A DNA stretch of 64,000 bases from Paenibacillus oryzisoli (GTDB lineage Bacteria > Bacillota > Bacilli > Paenibacillales > NBRC-103111). Both the position numbers and the translations under genes were made by a program. The stretch is from assembly GCF_001653565.1 (NCBI RefSeq), contig NZ_LYPB01000065.1, positions 1 through 64,000 on the forward strand. The letters run 5' to 3'. Below are positions 34,951 through 45,408 of this stretch, in pieces. The notes below the pieces were generated by a model, which worked only from the letters and a program-made list of their open reading frames with translations, was not told the origin of the DNA and made no database searches. Each line of letters starts with the position of its first letter. Within the stretch, counting starts at the first letter, position 1.

Positions 34951-35235
34951 GTGCTGCAAATGGTTATCGCCACTGTCTTAATGATGGTGTTATTCTTTGG
35001 GATCGGTTTTATTCTAAATATGCTAATGAAGACCACGTGGTTTCCACTGTATGCGTTCATTGCATTGGTGATTGGCGTTGTCATTTATGGCTATATGGGG
35101 GACTCTTCCTTCATGTCGAGTGACGAGAGCTTCACTATTGTTGACGTGATTCCAGCAATCGGCGGTTTAGTAGGCGCGATATTGAGCGGATCTGCCATCA
35201 AGGCACTACGTATTCGCGGTTTCAAAATGTTCTAA
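34951..35235 (+). CDS. YuiB-like small membrane protein
   Basis: 94 aa, GTG start with AAGGGGG 7 nt upstream. Three hydrophobic helices: MVIATVLMMVLFFGIGFIL, FPLYAFIALVIGVVIYGYM and IGGLVGAILSGSAI. Matches Bacillus YuiB in size and sequence; in that genus yuiB lies by yumB/yumC, whose relatives are just upstream here. Function unknown, probably a membrane accessory protein. Confidence 0.85.
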   Translation: MLQMVIATVLMMVLFFGIGFILNMLMKTTWFPLYAFIALVIGVVIYGYMGDSSFMSSDESFTIVDVIPAIGGLVGAILSGSAIKALRIRGFKMF

Positions 35236-35315
35236 AAGTGGTCTAATAGTACCGGGGCAATTGGGTCACGCTAAGAGAAGTTAATTAAACTTCACTTACG
35301 GAGGAGATATGATCG

Positions 35316-36218
35316 GTGCCTTGGGCGAATGTGAATGGAACATCCTTGCATTATGAGATGACGGGGCCAGAGCGGGGCATACCTATTGTCTTTATTCATC
35401 CCCCGCTGCTGACACTAGAAGCGTTCAGATATCAGAAGGAACAACTAGGCGACCATTTCCGAGTGATTACCTTTGACATTAGAGGGCATGGAGGAAGTGC
35501 GAGTTCGAAGCAGCCGCTCGGTTACCAACTTATTTCACAAGACATTATAGGGCTTCTTGATTTCTTAGGGATCGAGGAAGCCTTTCTTTGTGGATATTCA
35601 ACTGGAGGAACAGTTGCGCTGGAGGCACTGCTAACGGATTCCCACCGATTTGTGGGAGGGGTTATCGTCAGTGGCATGTCAGAATTGACAGATACGTATA
35701 ATCGAATTAGGATTTGGCTTGCCGTTCAACTGGCGAATCCTAATCGTATTATGAATTTTCTGATAAAGGCGATTACGTATGGCAATGCCGATACGAAGAC
35801 AACCTACCAGGAGCTAAAAGAACATGCTAAGCAGGATATGGCGGAGAACGTGAAATCCTATTTCGAACAGTCCTTGCGTTACAGTTGCACGAGCAGTCTT
35901 CCGAAGATTAAACAGCCTGTATTATTGATCTATGGGGAGAAGGACGTTGTCTTCCATTCTTATGCTCAGATTCTTCATAAAGGGCTGCCGAATAGTTCTC
36001 TCTTTTTCATCCGGGATGCGAAGCATCCTGTACCGATTCAAAGCGCTGCACGTATGAACGACATCATTCATTTGTGGGTAGACAGCCTCCAAGAGAAGGA
36101 ACAGGATGAACGCTGGAAGCTTGATCTGACTATCGCACAGAAGCTTCATCCTGAGCGGTATGGGAACATAGACGGCCATCCAAATGATGGGGAACACCCG
36201 ATATATTCGCAGAACTAA
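35316..36218 (+). CDS. Alpha/beta hydrolase
   Basis: 300 aa. Oxyanion region FIHPPLLT (unusual HP for HG), nucleophile elbow GYSTGG (Ser near residue 93), acid in YGEKDVVFHS and catalytic His in RDAKHPVPIQ. Start GTG 35316 with GGAGGAG 9 nt upstream. The C-terminus (from about 260) is a charged extension EKEQDERWKLDL ending NDGEHPIYSQN, beyond the core fold. Esterase or C-C hydrolase activity cannot be specified. Confidence 0.88.
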   Translation: MPWANVNGTSLHYEMTGPERGIPIVFIHPPLLTLEAFRYQKEQLGDHFRVITFDIRGHGGSASSKQPLGYQLISQDIIGLLDFLGIEEAFLCGYSTGGTVALEALLTDSHRFVGGVIVSGMSELTDTYNRIRIWLAVQLANPNRIMNFLIKAITYGNADTKTTYQELKEHAKQDMAENVKSYFEQSLRYSCTSSLPKIKQPVLLIYGEKDVVFHSYAQILHKGLPNSSLFFIRDAKHPVPIQSAARMNDIIHLWVDSLQEKEQDERWKLDLTIAQKLHPERYGNIDGHPNDGEHPIYSQN

Positions 36219-36231
36219 CTGATTTTTTGTA

Positions 36232-36273
36232 AGATTCCATTGCTAGCGAACATTGCGATGGAATCTTTTTCTT
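36232..36273 (+). terminator. Terminator after the hydrolase gene
   Basis: AGATTCCATT pairs with GATGGAATCT, followed by TTTTTCTT. Confidence 0.75.
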
Positions 36274-36420
36274 GCCCGAAAGGTAAAATTATCTTTTCTC
36301 TTGTAGATACCAAGATTGTCGATTTTTGTGGTAGACTAATAGAGAGAGACTGAGATAAACGGATAGCTCGTCGTGAGCGATCTCTCAGTCGAGCTGAGGC
36401 AGGATGGTGGCTGTAACGGG

Positions 36421-37914
36421 ATGAGAATGACGAATATGCTGCATTTCACCGAGAATCACCGGTTTTGTGTGAACCGTGAGTTTTCTTTGAGCAGTTTAGA
36501 TTATAAAATGTTAGCGATGATGTATCAGCCGATGATAGGCGGCTTGGCGATTAGTTTCTATCAAGCGCTCTATCAGCAGATGAGTGCAGAGAAAGTAGGC
36601 TTCTCGCCGATGGAGCAGCAACGCAAGTTGTTTCTTCTGTTGGATCTGGAACAGAATGAGCGTGGTCGCAAGTACATTATTGAACAATCCTCCAAGCTTG
36701 AGGCGATCGGACTTCTACAGACGATGCGCAAGTTCGTGCCAGAGGAAGAAGATTATGTGTTCGTCTATACATTATTCGCGCCTTTAGGGCCGAATGAGTT
36801 TTTCCGGAATCAGCATTTAACGCTGCTGCTGCGCGATAAGGTTGGGAAGTTCATGCTGCTTTCGCTGCGTGAAGATCTGCTTTCACCTGAACCAGAGGAG
36901 TGTCGTGAGGCGGTCGAGGAGAACTTGTCGGTTCCTTTTTATGAGTTATTCCGCCTGAATACACAGGTTGTGGATTACGAGCTGGAACAAGCGCTCTATG
37001 AGGCCTCTGCAAGCAAGCAAGGGGACGCACGGATGGACGTGACGACCAAAGGCTTCAAGTATGCGGATATCATCATGAGGTTCCCGCGCGGCGCGAGTAA
37101 TCGCGTGTTCGTCGAAGCGCTGAAGCATAAGCCGGAGCATATGATAGCTATTAATATTGTGGCAAAGAAGTACAATCTCTCCCTGCAAGAAACATGTCGC
37201 TTGCTCGATGAGGATGGCGTGTTCACAGAAGAAGGTGAGCTTGTCATGGATCTCATGCAATATAATGCGAATCTGTTCTATAGACAGAGCAAGAAGCGGG
37301 ATGAGGAACGGGAGCGTACGATATCGAAATCTGACGATGAAGTCCAAGCTTCGGAAGAGCAGTCCGTGGAGATGGCTTACTATTTGGAAGTACCTCAGCA
37401 ACTGCGCGGCGAATGTACGGATCATCAGTACAATTACATCATGCGAAATGAGCCATACACGGCTGTGTTGAAAATGTTTTTCACACAAGGTTCGATACCT
37501 GATGGCGTACTTAATATTTTTGAGAAAATCGATCTGAATTATAAATTAAAAGAAGAAATTATAAATGTACTGATTCATTTCTTGCATATTGATCGTCGCT
37601 CTTGGGCCAAATCCTCGATTGAGGCTGTAGCCTCTGACATGCTAGGGAAGCAAATTACGACGTATGAGCAAGCTGTTGAATATGTACGTGAGAAAATCAA
37701 TTACAAGCAGAGGGCAGCCTCTAAGGTGGAGTCTGCCAAAGCAGGCGGAGGCTCTGCTACGCGTGGACGTCAGGGCAAGACGCAGAAGCCGCATATTCCT
37801 ATCGTATTGCCCGATACAGGGACTACAGCGTCTACTAGGCTGTCTGCAGAGGAGCTAGAGGCGGCTAGACGGATGGCGCAGAAGTTGGATGAACGATTTA
37901 ACCGGAAAAATTAG
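36421..37914 (+). CDS. dnaB: Replication initiation and membrane attachment protein DnaB
   Basis: About 497 aa. Opens FTENHRFCVNREFSLSSLDY, the N-terminal DnaB/DnaD winged-helix type domain, with another DnaB-II/DnaD-like helical domain around residues 310-410 (LKMFFTQGSIPDGVLNIFEK) and a basic, disordered tail. In Firmicutes DnaB works with DnaD and DnaI to load the replicative helicase at oriC and restart sites. Followed 49 bp later by dnaI, the standard order. ATG 36421 chosen; GTG 36373 is in frame but without good SD. Confidence 0.9.
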   Translation: MRMTNMLHFTENHRFCVNREFSLSSLDYKMLAMMYQPMIGGLAISFYQALYQQMSAEKVGFSPMEQQRKLFLLLDLEQNERGRKYIIEQSSKLEAIGLLQTMRKFVPEEEDYVFVYTLFAPLGPNEFFRNQHLTLLLRDKVGKFMLLSLREDLLSPEPEECREAVEENLSVPFYELFRLNTQVVDYELEQALYEASASKQGDARMDVTTKGFKYADIIMRFPRGASNRVFVEALKHKPEHMIAINIVAKKYNLSLQETCRLLDEDGVFTEEGELVMDLMQYNANLFYRQSKKRDEERERTISKSDDEVQASEEQSVEMAYYLEVPQQLRGECTDHQYNYIMRNEPYTAVLKMFFTQGSIPDGVLNIFEKIDLNYKLKEEIINVLIHFLHIDRRSWAKSSIEAVASDMLGKQITTYEQAVEYVREKINYKQRAASKVESAKAGGGSATRGRQGKTQKPHIPIVLPDTGTTASTRLSAEELEAARRMAQKLDERFNRKN

Positions 37915-37963
37915 TAAGGCTGATCTTCGGATGGCATGATGGAACTGTTAGGAGGTGCCGAAT

Positions 37964-38920
37964 ATGATGGATTCCTTATCACATATACTCAAATCAATGC
38001 CGGATACCGAATGGAGAAGAAAGGCTGAACAGAAAATCCAAAGCGTTCTTGCCGATCCATTGATTGCTAAATTTCGTCAGAAGTACCCTTTTGTGGATGA
38101 CTATGCGATTAAAATAAATATGAATAAGCTGTATCAGCATGTTTCCGAATATAAAAATTGCTCCAATTGTCCTGGCTTGGACAAATGTCCGAACGATATG
38201 ACGGGCCACTATACGATCATTTCGGCGCAATCGGTGGAAGGCCATGCGGCTTTTATCCATGAAGAGAAAGTGGCATGCAAGAAGTTTATTGCCAAAGGGC
38301 AGCAGGACGCTATCTCCAGCCGGATTCGAACGTTTCATGTGGACCCGCGGATGATCTCGCGAAGCTTCTCTTTTGGAGATATTTTGGAGACGGATCTGGA
38401 TCGTGCGAAAGCCGTTATGCAAATCAACGACTATGTGAACTTAACCATCGAAGAAGGTCTTCAGACGCGAGGCTTATACTTATCTGGATCGTTCGGTACG
38501 GGGAAAACGTTCTTGATGGGCTATATGCTTCATCAGTTGGCGAAAGTCGGGATGACGGGGGCTATCGTCTACATGCCTGATTTTGCCGAGGATTTGAAGG
38601 GGATGTTCCAAGAGCCCTATAAGCTCAAGGAGACGATTGACCTGCTCAAGGAAACGGATTTGCTCGTATTCGACGATATCGGGGCAGAGAACTTAAACCC
38701 TTGGCTGAGAGATCATGTGATCGGTGCTATTGTGAATCATCGAATGAATCGGAAACCAACGTTCTTTACGTCCAATTATGCGTTATCGGGTTTGGAGAAG
38801 CATTTCAGCTTCACGAACAAAGATGGTGATGAGGAGTATAAGGGACAACGAATTATGGACCGGATACGACCATTCGTTGATGTGGTTGAGGTAACGGGTA
38901 CGAACAAACGTGGACAATAA
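37964..38920 (+). CDS. dnaI: Primosomal protein DnaI (helicase loader)
   Basis: 318 aa. N-terminal zinc-binding segment CSNCPGLDKC, then AAA+ core with Walker A GSFGTGKTFL (about 174-183), Walker B LLVFDDIGAE and sensor FFTSNYALSG. Loads DnaC helicase together with DnaB/DnaD. Start ATG 37964 (AGGAGG at 8-nt spacing); the GTG at 37955 lies in the SD. Confidence 0.94.
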   Translation: MMDSLSHILKSMPDTEWRRKAEQKIQSVLADPLIAKFRQKYPFVDDYAIKINMNKLYQHVSEYKNCSNCPGLDKCPNDMTGHYTIISAQSVEGHAAFIHEEKVACKKFIAKGQQDAISSRIRTFHVDPRMISRSFSFGDILETDLDRAKAVMQINDYVNLTIEEGLQTRGLYLSGSFGTGKTFLMGYMLHQLAKVGMTGAIVYMPDFAEDLKGMFQEPYKLKETIDLLKETDLLVFDDIGAENLNPWLRDHVIGAIVNHRMNRKPTFFTSNYALSGLEKHFSFTNKDGDEEYKGQRIMDRIRPFVDVVEVTGTNKRGQ

Positions 38921-38926
38921 TGCATA

Positions 38927-38995
38927 AAAAAAGAGGCTGTCTCAAAGGTCTACGTAGACTTCTTGAGATGGTCTTTTCTCTTTTTGGCGAGGTAT
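38927..38995 (+). terminator. Terminator after dnaI
   Basis: Nested dyad: TCTCAA/TTGAGA around the palindrome TCTACGTAGA, flanked by AAAAAAAGAG and TTTTCTCTTTTT. Suits termination of dnaBI. Confidence 0.6.
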
Positions 38996-38997
38996 AA

Positions 38998-39222
38998 GGT
39001 AGGAGTCGCCTGTAGTGGCTTTAGTTTGAAATTTCCGAACTAAATCGGGGATTTCATGCGAAAAAGTGTGAATAGTCTGACTCAGCCGAACTAAATTCCT
39101 GCTTTTCGAGGGTGGTGGTCGTTTGGGGAGATTTAGTTGAGGGAATTCGGATTAATTGAAGATTGTTTATGCGGACGGTGAGAATAGTTGGGTTATTTCG
39201 GATTAAAACAAAGGAGTAAGCA
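38998..39222. repeat. Degenerate intergenic repeats (CGGATTAA / CCGAACTAAA variants)
   Basis: Four to five related words: TTCCGAACTAAATCGG, GCCGAACTAAATTCC, AATTCGGATTAATTG and ATTTCGGATTAAAAC. No coding potential. Same motif family as at 17540-17760. Confidence 0.45.
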
Positions 39223-39273
39223 GCTACAAGCCGCTTAACTCCTTTTCAATCCATTATTTAAATGTTTTCGTAT

Positions 39274-40275
39274 TTATTTTTTTAATTTTTCAAGCTCTGC
39301 GGTAACTTTCTCGATCATTTGTACGAACGAGGTCAGTTCTTGCGCGCTTGCAGCTTGTGTCCGAGCATAGTGAGTCGTTTCCTCAGAGCCTTTTCTTACT
39401 AATTCCAGCTTTTGTGTGATGAGTTTGAGCTTATCTTGAATTTGATCAAGGGCTTGTCTTGAATTGGAAGCTAGCTTGCGCACTTCGTTCGCAACGACCT
39501 CAAATCCTCGTCCATATTCACCGGAATGAGCAGCCTCAATGGCTGCATTCAATCCCAGAAGGTGAGTCTGTTCGGAGATTTCTTTCATGACGGAGCCCAT
39601 TTTGGAAATATCTTTAATCTCATTGTTCAATTCATCGATTCGGGAATTGGAGAGATCTTGTGATTCTGCCGTTTGAATCGCGGTGTCCGCAACGGTTTGA
39701 GAGCTGCCCCCAAGTTCAACCATCATAGAGGCAAGTTCTTGAACGGCGCTGGAGATCGTAGTCAGCATGTGACGTTGCTCGTCAGCGAGTATTTGTATCT
39801 TCTGCTTCTCGTCATGCTCATAAGCTTCAAGGACAAGCTGTGAGTCCAAATTGAACAACTTACTTAGCGAATAAATGACTTGTGCCCAATCATCTGGCAG
39901 GATGTGTTTGAAATGAGCTGTGGCTAAGTCTGTATATTTGAGGTAAGTGCCGAGATACCAAGATGTTGTAAGACCGATACGGGAATGAACATTGCCGATA
40001 TAGAGACGTTTGGAGATAAACTCTTCGTCAATTACGCCAGAGGTCATGGACATGAAGTACCAACGCTGCGTTTCTTTCAGCCGTTCGAGTGTGCTGTGTT
40101 TCTCAATCAGTGCCTTGAGCTCAGGCCAAGTAATGATGTCTGCGTACAAATCTTCAACTAGTTGATCTACGATGAGTTTGAAGGAGGCTTCTTTACTTTT
40201 CAACAGTTGTAAATCCTCATTCGTTAAGCCGATATAGGTAATGAGTTTCTGACGTTCTGGCTGTACGTTAATCAT
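39274..40275 (-). CDS. Globin-coupled methyl-accepting sensor (HemAT-like)
   Basis: 333 aa, no membrane segment. Residues 1-165 are a protoglobin sensor domain; [17 protein letters not shown] contains proximal heme ligand His97, as in HemAT. The rest is a shortened MCP signalling domain with the hairpin-like motif [30 protein letters not shown]. Expected role: cytoplasmic O2 (or other gas) sensor acting on CheA for aerotaxis. Shorter than Bacillus HemAT (432 aa), lacking part of the coiled coil, so it may signal differently. Confidence 0.9.
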   Translation of the reverse strand: MINVQPERQKLITYIGLTNEDLQLLKSKEASFKLIVDQLVEDLYADIITWPELKALIEKHSTLERLKETQRWYFMSMTSGVIDEEFISKRLYIGNVHSRIGLTTSWYLGTYLKYTDLATAHFKHILPDDWAQVIYSLSKLFNLDSQLVLEAYEHDEKQKIQILADEQRHMLTTISSAVQELASMMVELGGSSQTVADTAIQTAESQDLSNSRIDELNNEIKDISKMGSVMKEISEQTHLLGLNAAIEAAHSGEYGRGFEVVANEVRKLASNSRQALDQIQDKLKLITQKLELVRKGSEETTHYARTQAASAQELTSFVQMIEKVTAELEKLKK

Positions 40276-40321
40276 GGATAAGATTCCCCTTTAGACATAT
40301 ATATACTTAGAAAATTGCAGG

Positions 40322-40357
40322 AAAAAAGCCGCTTCACAACGAGGTGCAAAGCGGCTT
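40322..40357 (-). terminator. Terminator of the yqzM-like gene
   Basis: AAGCCGCTT (40326-40334) with AAGCGGCTT (40349-40357); T-run on the minus strand. Confidence 0.8.
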
Positions 40358-40375
40358 AACTGTAATGACTATTAC

Positions 40376-40516
40376 TTATTTCATCACTTGGATGACGGTA
40401 GCAATGACTGCAATGACGAACAATGCGCCAAAGAATACGCCGAAACCTATGCCTACATCCATGAAATCATTACGCGGTTCTTCGTACACGTGATGCTCAG
40501 GGTGTTGATTGCTCAT
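40376..40516 (-). CDS. YqzM-like small membrane protein
   Basis: 46 aa, ATG 40516 with TTAGGGGGTAA upstream. Hydrophilic start (SNQHPEHHVYEEPRND) and one helix (VGIGFGVFFGALFVIAVIAT). Resembles Bacillus YqzM-type single-pass proteins. Own terminator. Function unknown. Confidence 0.7.
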   Translation of the reverse strand: MSNQHPEHHVYEEPRNDFMDVGIGFGVFFGALFVIAVIATVIQVMK

Positions 40517-40649
40517 GTGGTTACCCCCTAACGTCCGACATTCGTATTTGTAAGCCTAGTATACCCAAATTCGTCGAAAGTTGTAAAGCTAATCCTAGTG
40601 ACAATTATGCAAACAATACTAATTAAGAGCGGAATGGGTAAAATACTTC

Positions 40650-40681
40650 TTGACTCTGACATTAGTGTTATGGTTTACAAT
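40650..40681 (+). promoter_or_regulatory. MerR-type promoter
   Basis: TTGACT (40650-40655) and TTACAA/TACAAT (from 40675/40676) separated by 19-20 bp, with the dyad TGACATTAGTGTTA in the spacer. Suggests autoregulation by the MerR protein it precedes. Confidence 0.55.
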
Positions 40682-40728
40682 AAAGACATCCCCTCCAAGT
40701 ATGTGGGAATCAGAAAGAAGTGAAGTCC

Positions 40729-41112
40729 ATGCGGATTAGTGAGTTATCCAAGCTTACCGGAGCAAGTATTCGGTCCTTGCGCTACTACGAAGCCAAAGGG
40801 CTGATCGCTACACAACGCGAAGAGAATGGCTATCGGGTTTACAATCAGATGGTTGTTGAACGCGTGAAGACCATCCAGTTCTACTTAAGCCTCGGCTTTA
40901 CGACCGAGCAGATCGAAAGCTTCCTGAACTGTGTGATGAAGAATCAAGAATCACAGTGTGATGATTTGCTGCCGCTGTATACCGAGAAGCTGCAAGAAAT
41001 TGAGAAACAGATGGAGATGCTGCAACTTCTCCAGGCGAATCTCAAGGATCGTATTTCCTATATTGAGGAACAGAGACGCCAGGGGCTGCCTGTTGGATTA
41101 CCCTCCATATAG
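40729..41112 (+). CDS. MerR-family transcriptional regulator
   Basis: 127 aa. MRISELSKLTGASIRSLRYYEAKGLI is the MerR winged helix, followed by LGFTTEQIESFLNC and a coiled coil (LYTEKLQEIEKQMEMLQLLQ). Cys residues at FLNCVMKN and SQCDD could sense metal or thiol stress, unlike the classic C-terminal pair of MerR. ATG 40729 is favoured; GTG 40720 is in frame. Upstream of trxA in the same direction but trxA has its own promoter. Confidence 0.88.
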   Translation: MRISELSKLTGASIRSLRYYEAKGLIATQREENGYRVYNQMVVERVKTIQFYLSLGFTTEQIESFLNCVMKNQESQCDDLLPLYTEKLQEIEKQMEMLQLLQANLKDRISYIEEQRRQGLPVGLPSI

Positions 41113-41148
41113 ACCAAAGGATACCCTGTTTGCTAACTTATGGCTTGG

Positions 41149-41176
41149 TTGAAAAGGCCTATGAGTGTGGTATACT
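41149..41176 (+). promoter_or_regulatory. SigA-type promoter of trxA
   Basis: TTGAAA (41149-41154), 16-bp spacer, TATACT (41171-41176), 95 bp before the start codon. Confidence 0.6.
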
Positions 41177-41270
41177 TTGTATGTTGACGTGATGCGAAGC
41201 AAGTTAAGTGACAACTTAATCTTACTTTTCACCTTATAAATCAAATTCATTCTTAGAAGGAGGAACTATC

Positions 41271-41585
41271 ATGGCAATCGTGAATGTTTCTGACAACAGT
41301 TTTAAAACAGAAGTTGAAGGAGAAGGTACAGTACTTGTGGACTTCTGGGCACCTTGGTGCGGACCTTGCAAAATGATCGCTCCTGTATTGGAAGAGCTAG
41401 ATAAAGAAGTTGAATCTTTGAAAATCGCAAAAGTAAACGTGGATGACAACCCAGAATCCGCTGCTCGCTTTGGCGTTATGAGTATCCCTACGTTGATCGT
41501 TTTCAAAGATGGTCAACCGGTTGATAAAGTGGTTGGTTTCCAATCCAAGGACGCGTTGAAAAACGTTGTTTCCCGTCATCAATAA
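41271..41585 (+). CDS. trxA: Thioredoxin
   Basis: 104 aa, canonical. Active site FWAPWCGPCK (Cys30, Cys33), cis-Pro in MSIPTLIVF. General cytoplasmic disulfide reductant for ribonucleotide reductase, methionine sulfoxide reductase and others. SD AGAAGGAGG before ATG 41271. Confidence 0.97.
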   Translation: MAIVNVSDNSFKTEVEGEGTVLVDFWAPWCGPCKMIAPVLEELDKEVESLKIAKVNVDDNPESAARFGVMSIPTLIVFKDGQPVDKVVGFQSKDALKNVVSRHQ

Positions 41586-41617
41586 GAAGTACTCGTTAAC
41601 AAACTAGAAACAATTGT

Positions 41618-41668
41618 TCGTGAGAAAGAGCTCTTTTTCTGCTATGCTGAGAAAGAGCTTTTTCTCAT
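41618..41668 (+). terminator. Terminator after trxA
   Basis: Two palindromic segments (AGAAAGAGCTCTTTTTCT and GAGAAAGAGCTTTTTCTC) that also pair with each other, each ending in T-rich sequence. Confidence 0.65.
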
Positions 41669-41700
41669 GTGCTGATTTTTTCTGAAAGGAGATTGGAGTT

Positions 41701-43599
41701 ATGACTGATTTGGAGCAAGAAGACGCCAACGTTCGCGAACAGAGCCTGGAAACGATTAGGCACAAGCTATCCCTACTTCCTGACAAGCCGGGTTGTTATA
41801 TTATGAAGAACCACCAAGGTACCATTATTTATGTAGGTAAAGCCAAAGTATTGAAGAATCGCGTGCGCTCCTATTTCACGGGGAGTCACAGCGCTAAGAC
41901 GCAGAAGCTGGTCAGCGAAATTCGCGACTTTGAATATATTATTACCTCCTCCAATATGGAGGCGCTCATCCTCGAGTGTAATTTGATTAAGCAGCATCAT
42001 CCTCGGTATAACGTGCTTCTCAAGGATGATAAGACATTTCCCTATATCAAAATTACACATGAAGAGCAGCCGCGTCTAGAAGTCACGCGGCGGGTGTACA
42101 AGGATAAGGGGAAGTATTTCGGCCCTTATCCGAATGCTTTCGCGGCGCAGCAGACGAAGAAGCTGCTGGACCGGTTGTATCCGCTGCGCAAGTGCAAGAC
42201 CATGCCCGATAAAGTATGCCTATACTATCATATGGGGCAATGTCTTGCGCCCTGCGCACTGGAAGTATCCGCGGAAACGAACGAGCGGATGGTGCAAGAG
42301 ATCAGTCGTTTCCTCAGCGGAGGACACGACGTCATTAAAGAAGAGCTGACGACCAAGATGCTTGCGGCAGCGGAAGAACTGAACTTCGAGCGCGCGAAGG
42401 AGCTGCGCGATCATATCATGAGCATCGATGCGCTCATGGAGAAGCAGAAGATCACGACGGCCGACGCGCTGGACCGCGATGTCTTCGGCTATGCCGTCGA
42501 CAAGGGCTGGATGGCCGTACATATCCAGTACATGCGCCAAGGCAAGCTCATCGAGCGGCACGTGTCGCTTTTCCCTTACTACGGCGATGAGTACAACGAT
42601 TTCATGACGTATGTCACGCAGGTGTACAGCGATAATCCGGCATTGCCGAAGGAGATTTTCTTGCCTACGATGCCGGAGCAGGAAGTTCAGCAAGAAGCGC
42701 TCGCAGATGGTGTGAGACGTACCGAGGGTGATGAGAAAGAGATCCGCGAAGCCTTGGAAGGTTGGCTCAAGGTGAAGGTGCACATGCCGCAGCGCGGGCT
42801 GAAGAAGCAAATGGTCGATATGGCTAGAGACAACGCGGTGAATGCTCTGGATGAGAAGTTCAAGTTGGTCGAACGCGACGAGCGTCGTACAACGAAGGCT
42901 GTCGAGAACCTAGGTGAGTGGCTTGGCATTGGCACGATTCGCCGTATTGAGGCATTCGATAACTCCAACATCCAAGGGACGAATCCGGTATCGGCTATGG
43001 TTGTCTTCGTGGATGGGAAACCGGATCGCAAGGAATACCGCAAATATAAAGTGAAGACGGTCGTTGGACCGGATGATTATGAAACGATGCGGGAAGTCGT
43101 CAGACGTCGCTATGAGCGAGTTCTGAAGGATGGTCTCACCATGCCTGATTTGATTGTTGTCGATGGGGGGAAAGGGCAAATTTCCGCGGCGATTGACGTT
43201 CTGGAGAATGAACTTGGCTTATATATTCCGATTTGCGGACTCGTGAAGGATGCCAAGCATAAGACAGCCCAGCTGATGATCGGTGATCCTGCCGAAATTG
43301 TTCCGCTGCCGCGGGACAGTCAGGAGTTTTATTTGCTGCAGCGGATCCAAGACGAAGTCCATCGCTTCGCCATCACGTTTCACCGGGAAACGCGGGCTAA
43401 GTCGATGGTTGTCTCCCAACTCGATGCCATTCCAGGCATCGGGGAGAAGCGCCGCAAAGCGCTGCTGAAGCATTTTGGCTCCGTGCGCAAAATCAAAGAG
43501 GCCGAAGTCACGGACTTCAAGCCTCTAGGTATTGGTGAGAAATTAGCGAGTGAAATTATCAAAGCACTTCAAGGCGAGGCGGCGGCTCCCCAGGAATAG
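41701..43599 (+). CDS. uvrC: Excinuclease ABC subunit C
   Basis: 632 aa. GIY-YIG nuclease domain ([20 protein letters not shown]), UVR motif near 210-245 ([13 protein letters not shown]), central RNase-H-like endonuclease domain with [17 protein letters not shown], and C-terminal helix-hairpin-helix [20 protein letters not shown]. Makes both incisions in nucleotide excision repair with UvrA/UvrB. SD AAAGGAGATTGGAG. Its 3' end overlaps the converging CPBP protease gene by 41 bp. Confidence 0.97.
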   Translation: MTDLEQEDANVREQSLETIRHKLSLLPDKPGCYIMKNHQGTIIYVGKAKVLKNRVRSYFTGSHSAKTQKLVSEIRDFEYIITSSNMEALILECNLIKQHHPRYNVLLKDDKTFPYIKITHEEQPRLEVTRRVYKDKGKYFGPYPNAFAAQQTKKLLDRLYPLRKCKTMPDKVCLYYHMGQCLAPCALEVSAETNERMVQEISRFLSGGHDVIKEELTTKMLAAAEELNFERAKELRDHIMSIDALMEKQKITTADALDRDVFGYAVDKGWMAVHIQYMRQGKLIERHVSLFPYYGDEYNDFMTYVTQVYSDNPALPKEIFLPTMPEQEVQQEALADGVRRTEGDEKEIREALEGWLKVKVHMPQRGLKKQMVDMARDNAVNALDEKFKLVERDERRTTKAVENLGEWLGIGTIRRIEAFDNSNIQGTNPVSAMVVFVDGKPDRKEYRKYKVKTVVGPDDYETMREVVRRRYERVLKDGLTMPDLIVVDGGKGQISAAIDVLENELGLYIPICGLVKDAKHKTAQLMIGDPAEIVPLPRDSQEFYLLQRIQDEVHRFAITFHRETRAKSMVVSQLDAIPGIGEKRRKALLKHFGSVRKIKEAEVTDFKPLGIGEKLASEIIKALQGEAAAPQE

Positions 43600-45199
43600 G
43601 GGGCTTTCGCCTTTTTCCATGCAGCCAAGCGATCCCAAGTCCAGCCAATCCAGGAAGTAGAAGGTACAGAATACCAGCGAGTATATCGCTGACATGGCCT
43701 AAGGAGAAGAGGGACAATCCCATTAGAATACTATCCATACACGCATGGGCGAAAATCGCTGTGATGAGCCCGTATTTCAGGAATACATATCCGAGAATGA
43801 TACCGATGATGGTAACCTCGATCAATCGTGTGTACACGGGATAAATCGGATATTGCGTATGACTAGCTGCCCAGATCACACTCGGGAGTAAGATGGCAAT
43901 GAAATTGTTGCGGAACAATTTTTTGAAAAGTATGATGCCCAAGAATCGGAAGGTAGCCTCCTCCGAAATCGCCGCAACCCACGCCATAAGCGGGAATAAT
44001 CGAGGCTCGAGCATATTGAGAACAGAATCGGAAGGGTCATTGACCGACCAGACATCGAATTTCACTTCGCCTGTATAGAATAATACCTGCTGAATGCCAA
44101 GGATGAAGAGTGCGAGCAAGTAGCCTCGCCCCATGCCTTCATACACGTCTTGACCGAACTTGTCTTCTTTCCAAGCCGTCCATTTATTCTGGCCGATGGA
44201 GTTCCAAAGCCCAATGCCTGCCACCAATGAAAGATAGAGCGATATCCCAAGTAAGACAGTGACAGCACTCATAAATATAATGGTGAACCATACGGCCTCT
44301 TCGCTGTTCGTATCCCCGCCCATAACGCGGAACGCTGGATACATATTTACATTGTTCATGATATAAATGAGGAAGAAAAGGGTAGTTAATAGCAAGCCTC
44401 TGCTGAATTTAATTAGTTTCCTATATATAATGGCAAAGACGATCGCAGCAAGCGTCATCAAGAGAGTGAATCCCATGGAAATCCAGGTCATGCGTGAAGC
44501 GGAATCATCTTGTTGGTTAAGCCATGCTAAGTGAGAGTCAGGCAGCCCGAAGCTCACGTTGAAACCGGTTAGATTCGTTTGATCGAAATTGACGCGAACA
44601 TTCAGTTTCGCTTCACCGATGGGTTGCGTTCGTTTCTCGAATTGAAGCGTCATTGGCGCTGCTTGAGAATCATTCTGTATCTGGTCGAGTTGGCTGAAGT
44701 CCTCCGGATCAAAGCCCATCTGACGAAGCTCCAATTTGGCTAATGTGTCTGCTTTGGTTTTGCTCATTGGCGAAGATGGCTTCGTTGATGTCATGGCAAG
44801 GTTCTCATGCCAGCCGATGATGGTTGCATTCGTGTAATTGACATCGACTTCAAATTGACGTTTGGAAGTGGCGTCTTTGACACTAACTTGATAATAATCA
44901 AGGGGGAAACGTTCGCCATATTGTTTCGTATAAGCTTCTAATAAGTGTTCTTTTTGAAAGTAGCCGCTTCGTTCCTTTTTGGACTGATAGACGACATAGG
45001 TTTGTGGATTGTGCAGCTCATAACGCTGACGAATGAAAGTTGCCGCACTATCGGCTGCCTGCTGCTTGGTGATCGAGGGCATGTCTGCTGCCGCAGGTTC
45101 CTCATCGCGCAGTCCGTACAACATCGAAACGCCTAGATATAGGAACAATCCAATACAAGCTAGGAGGAGCAGGAGACGATTAAATTTCAGCCTATGCAT
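43559..45199 (-). CDS. CPBP-family intramembrane metalloprotease
   Basis: 546 aa. One N-terminal membrane helix ([18 protein letters not shown]), a large extracytoplasmic region (about 35-250, PepSY-like features around YYQVSV and [12 protein letters not shown]), then about eight helices. The Abi/CPBP motifs are [11 protein letters not shown] (Glu-Glu-x-x-x-Arg) and the later His in AASHTQYP and FAHACMDS. Start ATG 45199 with AGAAGGGA; ATG 45235 is less likely. Relatives process membrane proteins or act in peptide modification; substrate unknown. Confidence 0.87.
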   Translation of the reverse strand: MHRLKFNRLLLLLACIGLFLYLGVSMLYGLRDEEPAAADMPSITKQQAADSAATFIRQRYELHNPQTYVVYQSKKERSGYFQKEHLLEAYTKQYGERFPLDYYQVSVKDATSKRQFEVDVNYTNATIIGWHENLAMTSTKPSSPMSKTKADTLAKLELRQMGFDPEDFSQLDQIQNDSQAAPMTLQFEKRTQPIGEAKLNVRVNFDQTNLTGFNVSFGLPDSHLAWLNQQDDSASRMTWISMGFTLLMTLAAIVFAIIYRKLIKFSRGLLLTTLFFLIYIMNNVNMYPAFRVMGGDTNSEEAVWFTIIFMSAVTVLLGISLYLSLVAGIGLWNSIGQNKWTAWKEDKFGQDVYEGMGRGYLLALFILGIQQVLFYTGEVKFDVWSVNDPSDSVLNMLEPRLFPLMAWVAAISEEATFRFLGIILFKKLFRNNFIAILLPSVIWAASHTQYPIYPVYTRLIEVTIIGIILGYVFLKYGLITAIFAHACMDSILMGLSLFSLGHVSDILAGILYLLLPGLAGLGIAWLHGKRRKPPIPGEPPPRLEVL

Positions 45200-45408
45200 A
45201 GTTAATTCCCTTCTGAATTCGCGATTCATAATCATTTCTTTACGTTATCATAGTTTAAAAAGAAAGCCAATTTACTGGTAAACATTCAGAAACAATTATA
45301 TAATACCTTTGAATTACTACTTGGTGGGATTTATACAAATGTACGGGGAACTCTATCCGTATGGCCAAATGGTAGTTAGCTTATTTTCTTACAATTCCAG
45401 GAGGCACG

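Noticed and set aside
45236..45408. c-di-AMP riboswitch before ktrB
   Set aside because: The region is short and lacks the conserved ydaO blocks.
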